From: Larkinella rosea | GTDB taxonomy: Bacteria > Bacteroidota > Bacteroidia > Cytophagales > Spirosomataceae | DNA length: 64,000 nucleotides | Direction of reading: 5' to 3' | NCBI RefSeq assembly: GCF_003858635.1 | Contig: NZ_RQJO01000010.1 | Coordinates: forward strand, 682,001-746,000 | In this document: positions 59,973-64,000 of the stretch, piece after piece | How positions within the stretch are numbered: position 1 is the first letter of the stretch | How the letters are laid out: the number at the start of each line of letters is the position of its first letter | Notes under the pieces: generated by a model | What the model saw: only the letters and a program-made list of their open reading frames with translations | Databases searched by the model: none | Told to the model about the DNA's origin: nothing | Made by a program: the position numbers and the translations under genes

Positions 59973-62189
59973 TCATTTATAAACCAGAAAACCATTCAAG
60001 GAAGGATTGCTCTGCAACGAGTGGGCATCGATTCGGAGTTTTCCGGCTTTCCACTCCCAAAGTTTGAACGGTTTTTCCTCTTTGTTGAAAACCGCGACCA
60101 CTTTCGACGGCGCTTTTCCGAATGGCATTTCTACAAAACCGCCATCGAATGGCACCAACGCCACTTTTTTTGCATCAAAAATACTCTGATCGTCCTGCGA
60201 AATGATGGCCCAGCGGCCCCGAAACTGAATATTCCGAATCAGCGACCGGTCGAACGGAACCGAACTTTCGCGCAGGGCCAGCGCCGTTAACCGGTTATTT
60301 TCCAGCCGCCCCCAGCAGTTGGGTTTCGGTTCCTGCAAAAAATCGCCTTTCGGACTGTTCAGCCAGAGAGGAGTCCAGCCCACCGACCGCCGGTGCCAGC
60401 GCGCCAGTGCCACCCGGCGACTGATTTTCCGGGCCGGAACCGCCGAACCATCGTTCAGCTTTCGGGGTAAAACCGCCCCTTGCGACCCGATAATGGCCGT
60501 ATTGAGCAACACTTCGTCGTCGGCATTCCAGTCGTAACCGCTCGACGCCATGATGGCCATGCCCTGTCGCCCCGCCAGCGAGCTCCAGATGCTCCACTGG
60601 CCGTGGCCTTCCGCTTCCCGCCCACCGGCGTCGCCCAGATCATCGAGCGCGAGCAGGTTCTGAATATCCCGAAAAAGCGGATGGATGGAATAATACTGCA
60701 CCGTGATGGTCGGATTGATTTCGCGGGCGGCATCCGCAATCAGTTTGATGAGCGTGTACGCCAGTTTCTCCCCCCGAAACGCCGGGTTGCGGGCCGTTGC
60801 CAGGTTCGGGCTCGGAACGCCGTAGCCGAAATCCAGCTTCAACAAATCCGGCTTTAACTCCCTGACAATCTTCCGTGTACGGTTCTGAATCAAGGCGACG
60901 GCTTTGGCCGAACTGGGGTCGAGGCAGTAATTTCCGCTGCCGTGCGGATTCATGTTCCAGGACGTTTTGACGGGTTGGCCATCGGTTCCGCAGAGCAGAT
61001 CGTCGGCCGTCAGCCCGAATTGCTCCGGTTTGTCGATCCAGACCACGTTCTGCCAATACCCGGTTTTCAGTCCCTTCGAACGAGCATAGTCCAGATCGGC
61101 CCGGTAATTCGGAAACCGCTGTTCAAACCACAATCCGCTGCCCTGCGAGCTTTCCCAGGAATCGTCGATGGCGAGCACATCGGCCTTAAAATCAAGAGCT
61201 TTGTCGGTAATGGCTTTCAGGTTGAAGTCCCGGTTTTTGAAGTCGCCCCAGGTGTTCCAGACGTTGAGCTGGTGCGTTTCGGAAACCGGTGTGAAGGGAC
61301 CAAATGAATTAAAATACGCTTCGTACGCATCGTAAGCGGTTGCGGACCAGGCGATTCGGAGCGGTTCCGTCCAGACACGCTGCGATCCGGCCGGTTTGTT
61401 CCACAGATCCTCCCGATACAAATATTGCAAACTACCGTTGGACGACTGAATCTGGAAAACCATGGCCGCATCCGGAATCGAACCTGCGCCCAGCACCAGC
61501 CAGCCGGGATCGTTGCCCATCGCGCAGCTGTAAATCGGGCGGGGATAGGCGGCCGCGTAAGGCGTTCCCAGACTCGGCCCGAAACTCCCCAGCGGCAGGG
61601 TGGCCTGACCAAAATCCCACATCCGGAAAAAACTCTGAATCGGGTTTCCTTTGGCACTCGGAATGCAGACCCCGGCGGCTTCCCAATCCGGCCAGAACGG
61701 TTGTTCCGGACTCGGTGCCCGGTTTTTCTCGGCGGTTTTCAGGGGCGAGGTGCCGAAATGCATCGAAATCAGTTTCGGCACATCGCCTTTCCAGTTTACC
61801 GTCAGCTTCCTGATCCGAAAAATACCCTGACTGTAATCAAGTTCGAGAACGCCCGTGCCAACGGTACCAAAAGCAAGTTGAACAGAACCACCGTCTCCGC
61901 GCAGACTGGCCGCGTCGGAAACGGTGGCTTTTACGTACTGATTTTCGCCGGATGCCGTCTGAAGCGAGAAAGCGGGCAATAAACTCCCCTTCCAGAGCAT
62001 GGCGACCGGTTTTTCTTTCGTCAAAACCGCCGAGTCTTTTGCCAGATCCCAGGAAAACCGGTAGCCGCCGGACTGCACCGAAAAGACGGTTTCGGCCCGT
62101 AAAACCGTAAAATGCAACAGAAAAAAACTCAGGCAAAGGAAGCCGGATCGGTTCGAATACGTTTTAAAAGCAGGGTTCAGGAATGGCAT
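59973..62189 (-). CDS. GH36-like alpha-galactosidase family protein
   Basis: The 738-residue product has a signal peptide (FLCLSFFLLHFTVLRAE) and a beta-supersandwich N-terminal domain. The (beta/alpha)8 domain shows clan GH-D landmarks: NVWNTWGDFKNRDFN, LAIDDSWESSQGSGLWFEQRFPN, GLKTGYWQNVVWI and LLKLDFGYG, in which the aspartate of KLDF is the expected nucleophile. A later acid/base aspartate lies near LALDDLGDAGG. The enzyme likely releases alpha-galactose, but members of this clan also act on alpha-N-acetylgalactosamine or raffinose-type sugars. The gene pairs with the GH2 gene downstream. Confidence 0.86.
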   Translation of the reverse strand: MPFLNPAFKTYSNRSGFLCLSFFLLHFTVLRAETVFSVQSGGYRFSWDLAKDSAVLTKEKPVAMLWKGSLLPAFSLQTASGENQYVKATVSDAASLRGDGGSVQLAFGTVGTGVLELDYSQGIFRIRKLTVNWKGDVPKLISMHFGTSPLKTAEKNRAPSPEQPFWPDWEAAGVCIPSAKGNPIQSFFRMWDFGQATLPLGSFGPSLGTPYAAAYPRPIYSCAMGNDPGWLVLGAGSIPDAAMVFQIQSSNGSLQYLYREDLWNKPAGSQRVWTEPLRIAWSATAYDAYEAYFNSFGPFTPVSETHQLNVWNTWGDFKNRDFNLKAITDKALDFKADVLAIDDSWESSQGSGLWFEQRFPNYRADLDYARSKGLKTGYWQNVVWIDKPEQFGLTADDLLCGTDGQPVKTSWNMNPHGSGNYCLDPSSAKAVALIQNRTRKIVRELKPDLLKLDFGYGVPSPNLATARNPAFRGEKLAYTLIKLIADAAREINPTITVQYYSIHPLFRDIQNLLALDDLGDAGGREAEGHGQWSIWSSLAGRQGMAIMASSGYDWNADDEVLLNTAIIGSQGAVLPRKLNDGSAVPARKISRRVALARWHRRSVGWTPLWLNSPKGDFLQEPKPNCWGRLENNRLTALALRESSVPFDRSLIRNIQFRGRWAIISQDDQSIFDAKKVALVPFDGGFVEMPFGKAPSKVVAVFNKEEKPFKLWEWKAGKLRIDAHSLQSNPSLNGFLVYK

Positions 62190-62284
62190 TGGTTTGGCTG
62201 CGTGTCAATAGCTAATAGCCCAATCGGCGGGCCAGATACTGCCCCGATCGACGGTTTTTATCAGTAAGACAGCCCAACCGGCTA

Positions 62285-62324
62285 AACATACCCGGTTCGG
62301 TTCGTGAATAAAACCGGGTATGTT
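62285..62324. other. 13-bp hairpin downstream of the SRPBCC-SnoaL gene
   Basis: AACATACCCGGTT (62285-62297) and AACCGGGTATGTT (62312-62324) are exact reverse complements with a 14-base loop. They lie 25 bases past the stop of the minus-strand gene at 62349, but no U-tract follows on that strand. It may be a transcription barrier or an RNA 3'-end protector. Confidence 0.55.
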
Positions 62325-62348
62325 GCATCCCTGAAATTGAAATGAGGT

Positions 62349-63155
62349 CTAATAGAAGAATTGCTCGGAGACAATCTGGCCGTTTTTCACTTCGTAGAGC
62401 ATGATTTCGTTGATCTGGACGCGGCCGTGTCCCTCCACCGTAATATCGACTTCCCGGCCGACCGCAAAATGATTGCCGCCCACGACGGGCGCGGTGGTGT
62501 GCAGCCGATGACCGGCGGCAATGCGTTTCACCCAATCTTCCCCTTTTTGCCGAACCGATACTTTGCCCTGCGTGCTTTGAAAATACGGCGAATTAGCCGG
62601 TTCCAGGCTCTTGACTTCGTTCGCAAAAAGTTCGTCCTGAATTTCAAACCACTTCTCCTGCTGGGCCAGTTCGTGGAAACGGGCGGCTACTTCGTGAACC
62701 GTGTAAGCGGTTTTGCTGGTGTTGGGCTGCCCTTTCCCGATGGTGATCAGGCTGAACAGGCTGCGATCGATGTATTGTGTCCATCCGTGCACACAGGCGT
62801 TGTAGCATTCGTAGTCGGGAACCAGGCCTTCGTGCGTAAAGCGGAGCTGCGTTTGGTTATCCTGCTTCAGGATTTCAAAAATGACGTTCGTGCCGATCCA
62901 CTCGGTTTTGTCTTCGGTAAAACTGAAATAATTGTCCAGCACCTGCCAAACCACTTTTTTCGCCGGAACGACTTCGATCAGTTTCATTTTGCAGCGGTGA
63001 ACGTCCTGATACTGGTAAGAAAATTCATCGTTGAGGTTTGCGGTATGGCCCACAATTTCTTCGGACCACCAGCCGCGAACGTTCGTGATGGCGTCGAAAA
63101 CCGCTTTCGGAGACTGGTCGACGGTCAGGGTGGTTGTAAAACTTTGCTTGTTCAT
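62349..63155 (-). CDS. SRPBCC (AHSA1-type) domain fused to a SnoaL-like domain
   Basis: The 268-residue product has two parts. Residues 1-145 are an SRPBCC/START-like domain (TTLTVDQSPKAVFDAITNVRGWWSEE, FRFTHEGLVPD-like segment, YECYNACVHGWTQYI). Residues 150-268 form a SnoaL/NTF2-like domain (YTVHEVAARFHELAQQEKWFEIQDELF..IVSEQFFY), which binds small polar molecules in polyketide and degradation enzymes. Both are hydrophobic-pocket folds, so the fusion may carry two ligands. The SRPBCC part is clearly similar to the separate gene at 63375, so one is probably a duplicate of the other with a SnoaL domain added. Confidence 0.85.
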   Translation of the reverse strand: MNKQSFTTTLTVDQSPKAVFDAITNVRGWWSEEIVGHTANLNDEFSYQYQDVHRCKMKLIEVVPAKKVVWQVLDNYFSFTEDKTEWIGTNVIFEILKQDNQTQLRFTHEGLVPDYECYNACVHGWTQYIDRSLFSLITIGKGQPNTSKTAYTVHEVAARFHELAQQEKWFEIQDELFANEVKSLEPANSPYFQSTQGKVSVRQKGEDWVKRIAAGHRLHTTAPVVGGNHFAVGREVDITVEGHGRVQINEIMLYEVKNGQIVSEQFFY

Positions 63156-63292
63156 CGTATGCGTTGTTTCGTAGTGTATCCGTTTTAGTTGAGTTAAAAA
63201 AATAGGGACGTGGCTGAATCTATGTCGATTACGTGCTGTAGGTACGACATGTTTGTAGCAAGGTAGATTTCCAAATTCTATCGCGTGCCGTC

Positions 63293-63329
63293 AGGTACGC
63301 AATCGATGCGGGTGACGTGTTGCGTACCT
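63293..63329. repeat. perfect 10-bp hairpin with repeated AGGTACG words
   Basis: AGGTACGCAA (63293-63302) and TTGCGTACCT (63320-63329) are exact reverse complements with a 17-base loop. A similar word ACGTGCTGTAGGTACGAC occurs earlier at 63231-63248 and GCGTGCCGTCAGGTACGC at 63283-63300. It lies between the two minus-strand SRPBCC genes. Confidence 0.6.
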
Positions 63330-63374
63330 ATTTACATCAACACCAATTGACACGTTACCGAACAGATCCGAAAC

Positions 63375-63824
63375 TCAGGCCTGGCTCACCAGATTCGGCT
63401 GCCCGACCCCGGTTGTGATCCAATTCTGTAAACTTCCCAGGTAAAACCGCCAGCCGCTGGAACAGTCGTTAAAACATTCAATTCCGGGCACCAGGCCCAG
63501 GTGCGTGAAGAGAATTTGGGTTTGGGGCCCGACGGTGGAAATCTCAAAATGGATACGGGTGCCGGTCCACTCGCTTTTGTCCTGCAGGAAATTCAGCTGG
63601 CTGTCCGTCACCAGCCAGCCGATTTGCTGATCCGGGATGACCTCGACCAGTTTCTGGCGGGAATAATGCACATCGCCGAACCGGACCGAAAACTCGTCGT
63701 TCAGCTTCTGGGAGTCGCCTTCAAAATCTTCGGACCACCAGCCGCGAACATCATTGATGGCCTTGAAAACTTCGCCCGCCGTTTGGTCAACCAACAGGGT
63801 TTTGGTGAAATCAGATGTTGTCAT
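63375..63824 (-). CDS. SRPBCC (AHSA1-type) domain protein
   Basis: The 149-residue protein starts at 63824 ([19 protein letters not shown]), because the -7 box at 63852-63859 lies between it and an upstream in-frame ATG. It is a single SRPBCC domain: [67 protein letters not shown]. It is a close match to the first domain of the 62349 gene. Members of this group respond to or bind hydrophobic ligands; the function is unknown. It is divergent from a GlxA-type regulator gene, which may control it. Confidence 0.88.
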   Translation of the reverse strand: MTTSDFTKTLLVDQTAGEVFKAINDVRGWWSEDFEGDSQKLNDEFSVRFGDVHYSRQKLVEVIPDQQIGWLVTDSQLNFLQDKSEWTGTRIHFEISTVGPQTQILFTHLGLVPGIECFNDCSSGWRFYLGSLQNWITTGVGQPNLVSQA

Positions 63825-63851
63825 TGTTGATTTGTTGTCAAATTTGTCCTG

Positions 63852-63859
63852 CAAATGTA
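63852..63859 (-). promoter_or_regulatory. -7 promoter element of the SRPBCC gene
   Basis: On the minus strand this reads TACATTTG, matching TANNTTTG, 27 bases before the ATG at 63824. Confidence 0.55.
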
Positions 63860-63911
63860 TGGTCTTATTTGTACTTCGAGAGGGTGTAAAATGGACTTTG
63901 TAACGGGTTGA

Positions 63912-63939
63912 TTTGGACGCAATCGAATGACTATCTTTG
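63912..63939 (+). promoter_or_regulatory. promoter of the GlxA-type regulator gene
   Basis: TTTG at 63912-63915 and TATCTTTG at 63932-63939 are 16 bases apart; the ATG follows at 63953, 14 bases from the -7 box. Together with the -7 box at 63852 this makes a compact divergent control region. Confidence 0.55.
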
Positions 63940-63952
63940 AGAAAAAAAGCCG

Positions 63953-64000
63953 ATGAAACAGTTGACGATCATTGTTCCGGACGGACAGAGCAACCTGAGC
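63953..64000 (+). CDS. GlxA family AraC-type transcriptional regulator (N-terminus only)
   Basis: Only the first 16 codons lie in the window: [16 protein letters not shown]. The opening strand and the PDGQSNLS turn are typical of the DJ-1/PfpI-like sensor domain of Bacteroidota GlxA-type AraC regulators. The divergent position next to the SRPBCC gene is the usual arrangement for control of a neighbour. The rest of the gene is not visible, so this is a tentative call. Confidence 0.5.
   Translation, partial: MKQLTIIVPDGQSNLS

Overview
The window reads as chromosomal DNA of a Bacteroidota bacterium of the order Cytophagales, most like Spirosoma or Larkinella. This is inferred from gene content: a 2501-residue SprA (type IX secretion), GldF, DUF4270, DUF4199 and DUF4907 proteins, many lipoproteins, starts without Shine-Dalgarno sequences, and promoters of the TANNTTTG type. 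I found no rRNA, tRNA, CRISPR array, transposase or phage gene. Gene density is high and most genes sit in short directons.

Layout. 1-5.9 kb: DUF983 fragment, AraC regulator, NlpC/P60 endopeptidase, two membrane proteins and a GH13 enzyme. 5.9-12.7 kb: pirin, moeA, a DUF922 HExxH protein, then an overlapping cell-wall peptide operon (dipeptide epimerase, BioF-like PLP enzyme, class A-like serine hydrolase). 12.9-16.9 kb: lipoprotein, DUF3592-like, DoxX and a low-GC polytopic membrane protein. 17-20 kb: an ECF sigma factor overlapping a gene that joins a cytoplasmic tail, one inner-membrane helix, a long disordered linker and an outer-membrane barrel. 20-26.4 kb: an envelope run on the plus strand (PepSY-like lipoprotein, S41 protease, barrel, Kelch lipoprotein, DUF4907, DUF4270). 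26.4-37.6 kb: Gfo/Idh/MocA oxidoreductase, alkaline-phosphatase-superfamily protein, VanZ, GldF, two DUF4199 proteins, a dihydroorotase-like protein lacking metal ligands, GcvH, a PQQ/cytochrome c dehydrogenase, GYF-CD225 and DUF2752 proteins, and a barrel-only surface-antigen protein. 37.7-47.8 kb: sprA, ruvA and a LysM lytic transglycosylase. 48-64 kb: accessory genes: a lipoprotein, an oxidoreductase, a cupin, TlpA-like thioredoxin, GH78, GH2 and GH36-like glycosidases, low-GC genes (serine hydrolase, lipocalin-like lipoprotein), two SRPBCC proteins and the first codons of a GlxA-type regulator.

Genes working together. SprA is the outer-membrane translocon of the type IX system and GldF belongs to the gliding ABC transporter. 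GcvH, VanZ and RuvA are recalled as common sprA neighbours in this phylum. NlpC/P60, the dipeptide epimerase operon and the lytic transglycosylase can act in turn on peptidoglycan. GH78, GH2 and GH36-like enzymes fit stepwise removal of sugars from plant polysaccharides, although no SusC/SusD pair is present.

Three patterns cut across gene boundaries. First, the heptamer AAAACCG/CGGTTTT occurs about once per 200-270 bp in typical genes, in all reading frames and on both strands, against about one per 8.2 kb expected from length alone; it is much rarer in the low-GC genes. Second, several intergenic gaps hold large hairpins built by stuttering a short word and then its reverse complement, with a different word at different loci. 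Third, the sigma factor/anti-sigma-barrel pair suggests a one-polypeptide route from the outer membrane to transcription. These are the best candidates for undescribed biology.
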